A stretch of 7,797 nt of DNA from NCBI GenBank assembly GCA_028290345.1, contig JAQGKB010000073.1, forward strand, positions 1 through 7,797, in the 5' to 3' direction. The DNA comes from Hyphomicrobiales bacterium. GTDB lineage: Bacteria > Pseudomonadota > Alphaproteobacteria > Rhizobiales > Devosiaceae. The notes beneath the pieces are model-generated. The model did no database searches, was not told where the DNA came from, and saw only the letters and a list, made by a program, of their open reading frames with translations. Made by a program: the position numbers and the translations under genes. Every line of letters starts with the position of its first letter. Position 1 is the stretch's first letter. Below, piece after piece: positions 1-6,154 of this stretch.

Positions 1-508
1 GTTGACCGATGCTGGCAAGGCCCTCGTGCGCCTCTGCAACGAGTTGGGCGTCATGATCGATCTGTCGCACATGAACCAGGCAGGCTTCGAAGATGTGGCT
101 CGTCTGTCGACGTCGCCGCTGGTTGCAACCCATTCGAACGTGCACGCCCTGTGTGCCTCGCCACGCAACCTGACCGACCGGCAGCTGAGCCAGATCCGCG
201 ACTCGTCGGGTATGGTCGGACTCAATTTCTCGACGTCTTTTCTCCATGAGGACGGCATGGCCTCGCCTGATGTCGGGCTGGAGGTGATGGTGCGCCACAT
301 CGACTATCTCATCGAAAAACTCGGTGAGGATCACGTCGGGCTGGGGTCGGATTTCGACGGCTGCACGGTGCCCGATCCCATCAAGGACGTTACCGGGGTC
401 CCGAACCTGTTTGCAGCCCTGGCCGACCATGGCTACCCCGCGCCGCTACTTGCCAAGCTGGCACACGGCAACTGGCTCAGTTGCCTCGATCGCAGTCTCA
501 AGGCATAG
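1..508 (+). CDS. Dipeptidase, peptidase M19 (renal dipeptidase) family, 3' part only
   Basis: This is the C-terminal part of a zinc-dependent M19 dipeptidase, a family that hydrolyses dipeptides, including some with a D-residue at the C-terminal position. The reading frame is open to the left edge, so the start lies outside the window. The TTG at 2 is almost certainly an internal Leu codon. About 168 residues are visible, whereas family members usually have 320-370. Numbering from that codon, I see the metal-site motif IDLSH (His23), the second ligand motif ATHSN (His44), the conserved RNLTD (Arg55) and GLGSDFDG (113-120) with the catalytic/metal-region Asp. The C-terminus GNWLSCLDRSLKA fits the usual GNW-type end. 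The N-terminal metal ligands (HxD and the bridging Glu) must lie upstream. The gene ends at a TAG and is convergent with the alpha-glucosidase gene. Family assignment is firm; substrate and cellular location cannot be told. Confidence 0.93.
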   Translation, partial: LTDAGKALVRLCNELGVMIDLSHMNQAGFEDVARLSTSPLVATHSNVHALCASPRNLTDRQLSQIRDSSGMVGLNFSTSFLHEDGMASPDVGLEVMVRHIDYLIEKLGEDHVGLGSDFDGCTVPDPIKDVTGVPNLFAALADHGYPAPLLAKLAHGNWLSCLDRSLKA

Positions 509-581
509 CCAGAGCACAAGACTCCAGCCATCTCCGAGCGGCAGGGCGCGGGATGTGAAAAGGCGCAGTGGATTCACCCCT

Positions 582-610
582 CTCCATTCCCCTCACGGGA
601 TGGGGCTTTT
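582..610 (+). terminator. Probable intrinsic terminator of the dipeptidase gene
   Basis: A hairpin pairs 582-590 with 597-605 (core CCATTCC/GGGATGG, with two G-T wobbles) around a 6-nt loop. It is followed by CTTTTATTTTG on the + strand. It lies about 75 bp after the dipeptidase stop. Its T-tract overlaps the last codons of the convergent alpha-glucosidase gene. There is no T-run on the other side, so it should work only for + strand transcription. Confidence 0.55.
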
Positions 611-2282
611 ATTTTGCCTCCGCCACAGACTTGGCGCGGCGCACATATTTGACGTCGAGCGGGTGTGCGTCCTTGGGCTCGCTGAGGAACGCAAAGCCGT
701 TCGGGCCAAGGGAGAGCCGCTTGCGCCCAAGCGTGGCGCCCTGCGACATCGGATCGAGCACCGTACCAACATCAATCCCGTCGATGGTCACGTTCAACGG
801 CTTTTCAGAGAGATTGAAGACGCAGACGAGGTTTTCCGCCTCGCCCATGCGGCGGTAGGCGAGCACCGGTTCGCTGGTGCGGAAGAACGTGATATCGCCA
901 TCGAACAAGGCATCGTGCTGCCGCCGCCAGCCCAGGATCTGGCGATAAAAGACCAGCATCGAATCCGGGTTCGCAGCCTGCGCGGCAACGTTGAGCACTG
1001 AGTGCGGCGGCTTTACCGGCAGCCAGGGCTTTACCGTCGAAAAGCCGTTCGGTGCATCGCCCTCGTCCCACGGAATCGGGGTGCGGCAGCCATCGCGGCC
1101 CTTATATTCGGGCCAAAAGCGGATGCCCGGCGGGTCAGTCAATTCCTCGAAATTGATTTCGGCCTGCGGCAGGCCGAGTTCCTCGCCCTGGTAGATGCAG
1201 ACCGAGCCTTTTAGCGACAACAGCAAGGCCACTGCCTGCCGGCCGAGCGCTGCCGGATTTTCCGAGTGCGGCGCCCAGCGGGTGATGTGGCGGTCGACGT
1301 CGTGGTTGGAAAAGCTCCAGCATGGCCAACCATCCTTGCTGGCCTTGAAGAAGGCTTCGATGCGGGAGCGAAAATGGGCGGCGGAGAAATCGTTGCCGAG
1401 GAATTCGAAGGAATAGCACATGTGCAGCTTGTCGCCGCCGGAGGTGTATTCTGCCATGATCTCGACCGCGCGGTGGCTATCACCAACTTCACCGACCGAC
1501 GTGGCGTTGGGGAACTTGTTGAGCAGCGTGCGCACCCGCTTCAGGAACGCGACGTTCTCCGGCTGGCTTTTCGAGTATTTGTGCTCCTGCATGTCATAGG
1601 GATTGACCGCATAGGGCAGATGCTCCTTGCGCCGCGCCGCCGGGTTGGAGCGCAGCAGGGCGTCGTGGAAGAAATAGTTCACCGTATCGAAGCGGAAGCC
1701 ATCGACGCCTCGCTCGAGCCAGAAGCGCATGACGTCGAGCACCGCGTCCTGCACCTGCTTGTTATGAAAATTCAGGTCCGGCTGCGAGGTGAGGAAATTG
1801 TGGAGATAATATTGCCGCCGCGCCGGGTTCCATTCCCAGGCCCGGCCGCCGAATACCGAGGGCCAGTTATTGGGCGGCGTGCCGTCGTTCTTCGGATCGA
1901 CCCAGACGTACCAATCGGCGCGGGCATTGGTCTTGCTGACCCGGCTTTCGCGGAACCAGGGATGCAGGTCGGAGGTGTGGCTCAGCACCTGGTCGATGAT
2001 GACCTTCAGCCCCAGCGCATGGGCGCGCTCGATCAGCGCATCGAAGTCCTCAAGGCGCCCGAAGATGCGGTCGACATCGGTGTAGTTGGAAACATCATAA
2101 CCCATATCGGCCTGGGGGCTTTCGAAGATCGGGCTCAGCCAGAGCGCGTCGACGCCTAGGCTCGCGATATGATCGAGCCGCCGCAAGATGCCTGGCAGGT
2201 CGCCGATGCCATCGTCATTGCTGTCCTGAAACGAGCGCGGATAAACCTGATAGATCACCCCGCCGCGCCACCACTCCCGCAT
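609..2282 (-). CDS. GH13 alpha-glucosidase (AglA-like, oligo-alpha-glucoside hydrolase)
   Basis: A complete 557-residue retaining alpha-glucosidase of glycoside hydrolase family 13, expected to release glucose from the non-reducing end of sucrose, maltose or similar short alpha-glucosides in the cytoplasm. No signal peptide is visible; the protein opens with MREWWRGGVIYQVYPRSFQD, typical of the family. The catalytic (beta/alpha)8 barrel shows region I DQVLSH (97-102), region II GFRFDT with nucleophile Asp199, region III SVGEVGD with acid/base Glu265, and region IV FSNHD with Asp328. HNFLTSQPDLNFHN (161-174) and the late motif RDGCRTPIPW (396-405) are the forms seen in AglA-type subfamily 23 enzymes. 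A C-terminal beta-domain follows. The start at 2282 is supported by a good Shine-Dalgarno sequence. In rhizobia such genes often lie in an agl ABC-transporter operon, but no transporter gene adjoins this one. Exact linkage preference is not determinable here. Confidence 0.95.
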   Translation of the reverse strand: MREWWRGGVIYQVYPRSFQDSNDDGIGDLPGILRRLDHIASLGVDALWLSPIFESPQADMGYDVSNYTDVDRIFGRLEDFDALIERAHALGLKVIIDQVLSHTSDLHPWFRESRVSKTNARADWYVWVDPKNDGTPPNNWPSVFGGRAWEWNPARRQYYLHNFLTSQPDLNFHNKQVQDAVLDVMRFWLERGVDGFRFDTVNYFFHDALLRSNPAARRKEHLPYAVNPYDMQEHKYSKSQPENVAFLKRVRTLLNKFPNATSVGEVGDSHRAVEIMAEYTSGGDKLHMCYSFEFLGNDFSAAHFRSRIEAFFKASKDGWPCWSFSNHDVDRHITRWAPHSENPAALGRQAVALLLSLKGSVCIYQGEELGLPQAEINFEELTDPPGIRFWPEYKGRDGCRTPIPWDEGDAPNGFSTVKPWLPVKPPHSVLNVAAQAANPDSMLVFYRQILGWRRQHDALFDGDITFFRTSEPVLAYRRMGEAENLVCVFNLSEKPLNVTIDGIDVGTVLDPMSQGATLGRKRLSLGPNGFAFLSEPKDAHPLDVKYVRRAKSVAEAK

Positions 2283-2287
2283 GCCCG

Positions 2288-2293
2288 TCTCCT
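2288..2293 (-). promoter_or_regulatory. Ribosome binding site of the alpha-glucosidase gene
   Basis: AGGAGA on the - strand, 5 nt before the ATG at 2282-2280. It confirms the chosen start. Confidence 0.7.
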
Positions 2294-2386
2294 AGTCCGA
2301 AGGATGTAACTGCCGGGTATTCAGACAGGTTCCGGGGCTGGGGGGCAAGGGGGTGGCAATTTAGTAAGCAGCGCAAGTGGCACGCC

Positions 2387-2407
2387 CCCTCCCCGCAAGG
2401 GGGAGGG
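2387..2407. repeat. Intergenic palindrome, copy 1
   Basis: Perfect 8-bp arms CCCTCCCC/GGGGAGGG around the 5-nt loop GCAAG. It differs from copies 2 and 3 only in the loop. A related CAAGGGGGTGG motif lies at 2346-2356. This type of palindrome is abundant between genes in many Rhizobiales genomes. Confidence 0.8.
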
Positions 2408-2473
2408 AGATACGACGGCAGTTGCGTCATTGGTCAGTTAGCCGGGCAATCCAGCCTGTCTGCGCAAGCTGCA

Positions 2474-2520
2474 ACCCCCACCCTTGCCTGCCGGCTTCCC
2501 TCCCCACAAGGGGGAGGGAG
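2474..2520 (+). repeat. Intergenic palindrome, copy 2, with flanking CCCCCACCCTTG motif
   Basis: The palindrome core at 2498-2518 has arms CCCTCCCC/GGGGAGGG and loop ACAAG. It is preceded at 2475-2486 by CCCCCACCCTTG. The stretch 2497-2520 is the exact reverse complement of 2565-2588 in copy 3. The same flanking motif reappears beside copy 3 with one mismatch, so the repeat unit is larger than the hairpin alone. Confidence 0.8.
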
Positions 2521-2564
2521 CGCTGAAGGCGCTGTCTTTTCAGCAGATTGCAGCGGCGTAGTGT

Positions 2565-2601
2565 CTCCCTCCCCCTTGTGGGGAGGGATCAAGAGTGGGG
2601 G
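2565..2601 (-). repeat. Intergenic palindrome, copy 3, inverted relative to copy 2
   Basis: The core at 2567-2587 has arms CCCTCCCC/GGGGAGGG and loop CTTGT, the complement of the copy 2 loop. The flank at 2590-2601 reads CCCCCACTCTTG on the - strand, one mismatch from the copy 2 flank. Copies 2 and 3 are 44 bp apart and could fold as two small hairpins or as one large 24-bp stem. Confidence 0.8.
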
Positions 2602-2602
2602 T

Positions 2603-2629
2603 AGCGGCTCCTGCCGAAGCGAGCCCGCT
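2603..2629 (-). terminator. Hairpin behind the hydroxyacid dehydrogenase stop codon, possible terminator
   Basis: AGCGGCTC (2603-2610) pairs with GAGCCCGCT (2621-2629) as an 8-bp stem with one bulged base and a 10-nt loop. It begins 2 bp after the stop codon on the - strand. No T-run follows, so it is not a classic intrinsic terminator. It may stabilise the 3' end of the transcript or may be chance in GC-rich sequence. Confidence 0.3.
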
Positions 2630-2631
2630 GG

Positions 2632-3561
2632 CTAAACCACCGCACTCGGCAGCGGCTCGCCCGCAAAATGCGCCTCGAGGTTTTCGACCACCAGCGCGCC
2701 CATGGCGTCGCGGGTTTGCACCGTCGCGCTGCCCTGATGGGGCGAGAGCACGACGTTGTCGAGGGTGAACAGTGCTTCGGGGACCTGCGGTTCCTTTTCG
2801 AACACATCGAGTGCGGCGCCGCCCAGCGCGCCGGAGGCCAGCATCTCGACCATCGCCACTTCGTCGATCAGCGTGCCGCGGGCCATGTTGACCAGCATGC
2901 CTTCCGGCCCCAACGCCTCGAGCACTTTTCGCGAAACGATCTTTTCGGTGCCCTTGCCGCCCGGGGCGATGATCACCAGCCAATCGACGTCGCGCGCCAT
3001 CGCGGTGAGGTCGTCGTAATAGACGAAGGGTTCCTTGGGCTGGCGCTTGCGACCGTGATAAACCACCCGCATCTTCATCGCCTGCGCTCGCATGGCAATC
3101 TCTTTGCCGATGCGGCCGAGGCCAAGGATGCCAACAGTCTTGCCGTTGAGTTCGGTCAGCAGCGGATACTGGCCTTTCAGCCACTTGCCCTCGCGCACGA
3201 AGCGATCGGCCTGGGGGATGCGGCGTGCCAGCGCCAGCATCAAGCCGATGGTGATCTCGGCGACGGCGTCGTTGAGCACGTTGGGGGTGTTGGTGACGCG
3301 GACGTTGCGAGCCTTGGCGGCAGCGGTATCGATGGTGTCGTAACCGACCCCGAAATTGGCGATGATTTCGAGCTTCGGCAGTTTGGCCATCAGTTCGGCA
3401 CTGACATGCGCGCCGGCGATGGCGCGGACGCGCGGCGCTACTTCGGCAATCAATCCCTCGCGGTCCGCCGCCTCATGCAGCTTGTACACGGTATAGCGCT
3501 CGGCCAGCGCTTTCTCGCAGCTATCAAGGAGTTTGCTGGACTGGAGGATTTCGATGGGCAT
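2632..3561 (-). CDS. D-2-hydroxyacid dehydrogenase, glyoxylate/hydroxypyruvate reductase type
   Basis: A 309-residue NAD(P)-dependent D-isomer-specific 2-hydroxyacid dehydrogenase, most like enzymes that reduce glyoxylate or hydroxypyruvate in the cytoplasm. The substrate-binding half contains IIANFGVGYDTID (66-78). The Rossmann nucleotide-binding half starts near GILGLGRIGKEIA (144-156). The catalytic triad is present: Arg228 in NMARGTLIDE, Glu257 in DVFEKEP and His275 in SPHQGSAT. The basic stretch HGRKR (169-173) after the second beta strand suggests preference for NADP(H) over NAD(H), an inference from the usual lack of an acidic residue there. The ATG at 3561 is chosen because the conserved domain begins at MPIEIL; the frame stays open for 54 codons upstream, but that stretch resembles nothing in the family. 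Its Shine-Dalgarno sequence is poor. The length matches the family. It is divergent from the ATP-grasp operon. Confidence 0.93.
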   Translation of the reverse strand: MPIEILQSSKLLDSCEKALAERYTVYKLHEAADREGLIAEVAPRVRAIAGAHVSAELMAKLPKLEIIANFGVGYDTIDTAAAKARNVRVTNTPNVLNDAVAEITIGLMLALARRIPQADRFVREGKWLKGQYPLLTELNGKTVGILGLGRIGKEIAMRAQAMKMRVVYHGRKRQPKEPFVYYDDLTAMARDVDWLVIIAPGGKGTEKIVSRKVLEALGPEGMLVNMARGTLIDEVAMVEMLASGALGGAALDVFEKEPQVPEALFTLDNVVLSPHQGSATVQTRDAMGALVVENLEAHFAGEPLPSAVV

Positions 3562-3765
3562 TGAAGGGACTCGCGGCTGAAGTGAACGGGTACGCCCCAA
3601 CACATAACCGCCTCGGGCGACGGTGTAAAATTTGTATGATGAGATTGTCGAGCGGCAGATGCCACCGAGCGCGACGTTTTGGCGTGCGGGGCGGCTGGAC
3701 GCGCCTCTGCAAATGTGCAGCAATGTGAATGCGATGGGACGAGCCGCAACGCCTATAGGGAGTTA
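3562..3765. promoter_or_regulatory. Divergent intergenic region with the promoters of both flanking genes
   Basis: This 204-bp gap separates the starts of the hydroxyacid dehydrogenase (-) and ATP-grasp (+) genes, so both promoters are expected here. An AT-richer stretch lies at about 3625-3645. It includes TATGAT (3635-3640), a fair -10 match on the + strand, but no good -35 stands 16-18 bp upstream. I can therefore locate the region but not the promoter elements. No operator-like palindrome was found. Confidence 0.45.
3757..3762 (+). promoter_or_regulatory. Ribosome binding site of the ATP-grasp gene
   Basis: AGGGAG ends 3 nt before the ATG at 3766. The spacing is short but usable. It favours 3766 over the upstream in-frame ATG at 3679. 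Confidence 0.5.
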
Positions 3766-5187
3766 ATGAGCGCTACACCTGCGTTTGACGAAATGCGCAA
3801 TGCAGACGGGTCCGTGCGCGAGCCCTATCTGGTGCTGGACGCCTGGCTCAAGGAGCAGCCGCCGCAGGCGCTCGGCCTGATGGCGGCGGATGCGGAAGCG
3901 ATTTTCCGGCGCCTGGGCATCACCTTTGCGGTCTATGGCTCGAATGAGGGCACGGAAAAGCTCATCCCGTTCGATCTCATTCCGCGCATCATTTCGGCGA
4001 TGGAATGGCGGAAGCTGTCCAAGGGCATCGAGCAGCGCGTCAGGGCGCTGAATGCTTTTCTTCATGATGTGTACCACCGGCAGGAAATCCTGAAGGCGGG
4101 GCGCGTGCCGGAAAAGCTGATCCTGCAAAACTCTGCATTTTGCCCCGAAATGATGGGACTCGACCCGGCTAAGGGGATTTATTCGCACATCATCGGGGTG
4201 GATATCGTTCGCGTCGGGCCCGACGATTTTTACGTGCTGGAAGATAATCTGCGCACCCCCTCGGGCGTCTCGTACATGCTCGAGGATCGCGAGGCGATGC
4301 TGCAGTTGGCGCCGGAATTGTTCCAGCGCCTGAAGGTTGCGCCGGTCGAGAACTATCCCGAAAACCTGCGGCGGACGCTGGAAAGCGTTGCGCCGAACAG
4401 CGCGCGTTCGACCCCGACCATCGCGGTACTGACGCCGGGCATCTACAACTCGGCATATTTCGAACATTCGTTCCTTGCCGACCAGATGGGCGCGCAGCTT
4501 TGCGAGGGGCAGGATCTGTTCGTCGACGGCGGAAAGGTGTTCAAGCGCACCACGCTGGGGCCGGAGCAGGTGGATGTGATCTACCGCCGCATCGAAGATG
4601 ATTTCATCGATCCCCTCACCTTCCGGCCGGATTCGATGCTGGGCGTGCCGGGGCTGTTCGATGCCTATCGCGCCGGGAACGTGACGCTGGTCAACGCGCC
4701 GGGCACGGGCATTGCCGACGACAAGGCGGTCTATACCTACGTGCCGGAGATCATCGAGTTCTATCTCGGCGAAAAGGCGCTACTGCCGAACGTGCCGACT
4801 TATAATTGCACAGATCCGGAGCAACGGGCCTATGTGCTCGAGCATATCGGCGAGTTGGTGGTGAAGGAGGTGCACGGCTCGGGCGGCTACGGCATGCTGG
4901 TCGGTCCAGCCTCAACCAAGGCGCAGCGCGAGGATTTCACTCGGAAGATCATCGCTCGCCCGGACAACTACATCGTGCAGCCGACGCTAGCGCTTTCCAC
5001 CTGCCCGACTTACGTCAACGCCGGCATCGCGCCGCGCCACGTCGATCTGCGGCCTTACGTGCTGGTTGGTGACCAGGTGCGCATCACCCCCGGCGGGCTG
5101 ACCCGGGTGGCGCTGACGGAAGGCTCGCTGGTGGTCAATTCGAGCCAGGGGGGCGGCACCAAGGACACCTGGGTGCTGGAGGAATAG
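3766..5187 (+). CDS. Circularly permuted ATP-grasp protein (type 2; DUF404/DUF407)
   Basis: A 473-residue member of the circularly permuted ATP-grasp family, predicted to be an amidoligase-like enzyme that uses ATP to join a carboxylate to an amine. Its substrate is unknown. The early region FDEMRNADGSVREPY (7-21) is typical of the family's N-terminus. Residues 156-173 hold YVLEDNLRTPSG, whose Glu159, Asp160 and Asn161 match the metal/ATP-binding acidic cluster. Residues 366-377 (VVKEVHGSGGYG) give the nucleotide-binding Lys367 and a glycine-rich loop. The end has RHVDLRPYVL (424-433) and QGGGTKDTWV (461-470), strongly conserved in family members. No signal peptide or membrane segment is seen. 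It heads an operon with alpha-E and transglutaminase-like genes, a neighbourhood proposed from comparative genomics to make a peptide-like modification. An in-frame start at 3679 would add 29 unconserved residues and is rejected. Confidence 0.93.
   Translation: MSATPAFDEMRNADGSVREPYLVLDAWLKEQPPQALGLMAADAEAIFRRLGITFAVYGSNEGTEKLIPFDLIPRIISAMEWRKLSKGIEQRVRALNAFLHDVYHRQEILKAGRVPEKLILQNSAFCPEMMGLDPAKGIYSHIIGVDIVRVGPDDFYVLEDNLRTPSGVSYMLEDREAMLQLAPELFQRLKVAPVENYPENLRRTLESVAPNSARSTPTIAVLTPGIYNSAYFEHSFLADQMGAQLCEGQDLFVDGGKVFKRTTLGPEQVDVIYRRIEDDFIDPLTFRPDSMLGVPGLFDAYRAGNVTLVNAPGTGIADDKAVYTYVPEIIEFYLGEKALLPNVPTYNCTDPEQRAYVLEHIGELVVKEVHGSGGYGMLVGPASTKAQREDFTRKIIARPDNYIVQPTLALSTCPTYVNAGIAPRHVDLRPYVLVGDQVRITPGGLTRVALTEGSLVVNSSQGGGTKDTWVLEE
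5178..5182 (+). promoter_or_regulatory. Ribosome binding site of the alpha-E gene, inside the ATP-grasp gene
   Basis: GGAGG lies in the last codons of the ATP-grasp gene, 5 nt before the alpha-E ATG at 5188. The ATP-grasp TAG and this ATG are directly adjacent, so ribosomes ending one gene are placed to start the next. This points to translational coupling and near-equal expression. Confidence 0.65.
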
Positions 5188-6132
5188 ATGCTCGGCCGCA
5201 CCGCACAAAACCTCTTCTGGCTCAGCCGCTATATCGAACGGGCGGAGAACATGGCCCGCCTGTTCGAAGTGGGCTACCGCATGAGCCTCACCTCGCGCCG
5301 CGAGGGCGGAGCCAGCGAACACCTGGTCTCGATGATGCAGGCGGCCGAAATCTATGACGAGTTCCAACTCGCACACGAGCGGGCCGACGTTACCTCGGTG
5401 TCGCATTTCATGCTGTTCGACGAGAAAAACCCCTCCTCCGTCCGCTCCTGCCTGCTGGCGGCGCGCACCAATGCCCGCACCGAACGCACCGCGCTCACCA
5501 GCGACATGTGGGAAAGCCTCAATGCGGCGTGGCTGGAATTTGCCGCGATCAACCCGAAATCGGTGACCGGGGCCAAGCTCCCCGAATTGCTGCAGTGGGT
5601 GAAGCAACTCAGCCACCAGTTTCGTGGCGCGCTGCTCGGCACCATCCTGCGCGATGATGGCTTTGCCTTCAGCCAGGCCGGCAGTTTCATCGAACGGGCG
5701 GACAACACCGCGCGTATCCTCGACATGAAGTATTATGTGCTGCTGCCGCGATCCAATTTGATCGGCGGCGATGTCGATATCCAGCAATGGACGCTGATCC
5801 TGCGCGCTGCATCGGCGCATCGCTCGTACCGGCATGTCTATCACGATCGCTACAAGGCCTGGAACATCGCGGACTATCTGATGCTGCGCCCGGAAATGCC
5901 GCGCTCGCTGATCTTTTGTGCGCGGTTTCTCGACCAGACGCTGGCCAGCCTCGATGCCATATACGGCAAGACCGGCGAGTCGCGGGCTGCGGCGGCGGCA
6001 TTGCTGGCGATGCTCGAAAGCAACGACATGGACCGCATATTCGCCTATGGCCTGCACGAATTCCTCACCGAATTCATCGCCCGCAACAACCGGGTGACCG
6101 AGACTTTGAGCGAGACGTACAACTTCTACTAA
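5188..6132 (+). CDS. Alpha-E domain protein (DUF403)
   Basis: A 314-residue, largely helical alpha-E (DUF403) protein. The biochemical role of the family is not established. It is found almost always beside circularly permuted ATP-grasp and transglutaminase-like genes, either as separate genes or fused, and is taken to act with the ATP-grasp enzyme. The N-terminus MLGRTAQNLFWLSRYIERAE is the family signature. The motif [YF]IERA[ED]NxAR occurs twice, at 15-24 and 167-176, suggesting that the fold is an internal duplication with paired Glu/Arg clusters. NARTERTALTSDMWESLN (95-112) is another conserved helix. The C-terminus ETLSETYNFY is hydrophilic to aromatic. No signal peptide or membrane segment is seen. 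The start codon abuts the ATP-grasp stop and has a good ribosome binding site. The transglutaminase-like gene follows after 22 bp. Confidence 0.93.
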   Translation: MLGRTAQNLFWLSRYIERAENMARLFEVGYRMSLTSRREGGASEHLVSMMQAAEIYDEFQLAHERADVTSVSHFMLFDEKNPSSVRSCLLAARTNARTERTALTSDMWESLNAAWLEFAAINPKSVTGAKLPELLQWVKQLSHQFRGALLGTILRDDGFAFSQAGSFIERADNTARILDMKYYVLLPRSNLIGGDVDIQQWTLILRAASAHRSYRHVYHDRYKAWNIADYLMLRPEMPRSLIFCARFLDQTLASLDAIYGKTGESRAAAAALLAMLESNDMDRIFAYGLHEFLTEFIARNNRVTETLSETYNFY

Positions 6133-6154
6133 ACGCCAAATTTCAGCGAGCCGC

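Larger units (their letters stand above)
2283..2631. other. Intergenic region with repeats between two - strand genes
   Basis: A 349-bp gap between the stop of the hydroxyacid dehydrogenase gene and the start of the alpha-glucosidase gene, both on the - strand. I see no credible gene in it. It holds three GC-rich palindromes (listed separately), a hairpin directly behind the dehydrogenase stop, and the alpha-glucosidase ribosome binding site. The promoter of the alpha-glucosidase gene should lie in the 100 bp or so to the right of 2293, but no clear -35/-10 pair stands out. Confidence 0.7.

Noticed and set aside
324..1001. 225-codon open frame on the + strand spanning the dipeptidase end and the alpha-glucosidase end
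   Set aside because: It overlaps two real genes in other frames and crosses the predicted terminator; composition is that of out-of-frame translation.
1266..2159. 297-codon open frame on the + strand opposite the alpha-glucosidase gene
   Set aside because: Antisense shadow of a well-conserved GH13 gene; Val/Glu/Arg-rich with no recognisable domain.
2387..2601. Palindrome cluster as a CRISPR array
   Set aside because: Only three copies, irregular spacing, mixed orientation, and each copy is a self-complementary hairpin with no spacer-like units.
2668..3564. 298-codon open frame on the + strand opposite the hydroxyacid dehydrogenase gene
   Set aside because: Antisense shadow covering almost exactly the real gene; His/Asp/Gly-rich with no family features.
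3635..3640. TATGAT as a -10 element for the ATP-grasp operon
   Set aside because: No -35 like TTGACA lies at 16-18 bp; one near-consensus hexamer is not enough to call a promoter.
3562..3723. N-terminal extension of 54 residues for the hydroxyacid dehydrogenase
   Set aside because: The domain starts at MPIEIL, and the total of 309 residues already matches the family length.
3679..3765. N-terminal extension of 29 residues for the ATP-grasp protein
   Set aside because: The extension is Cys/Ala-rich and unlike family N-termini; the ATG at 3766 has a ribosome binding site and begins where family similarity begins.
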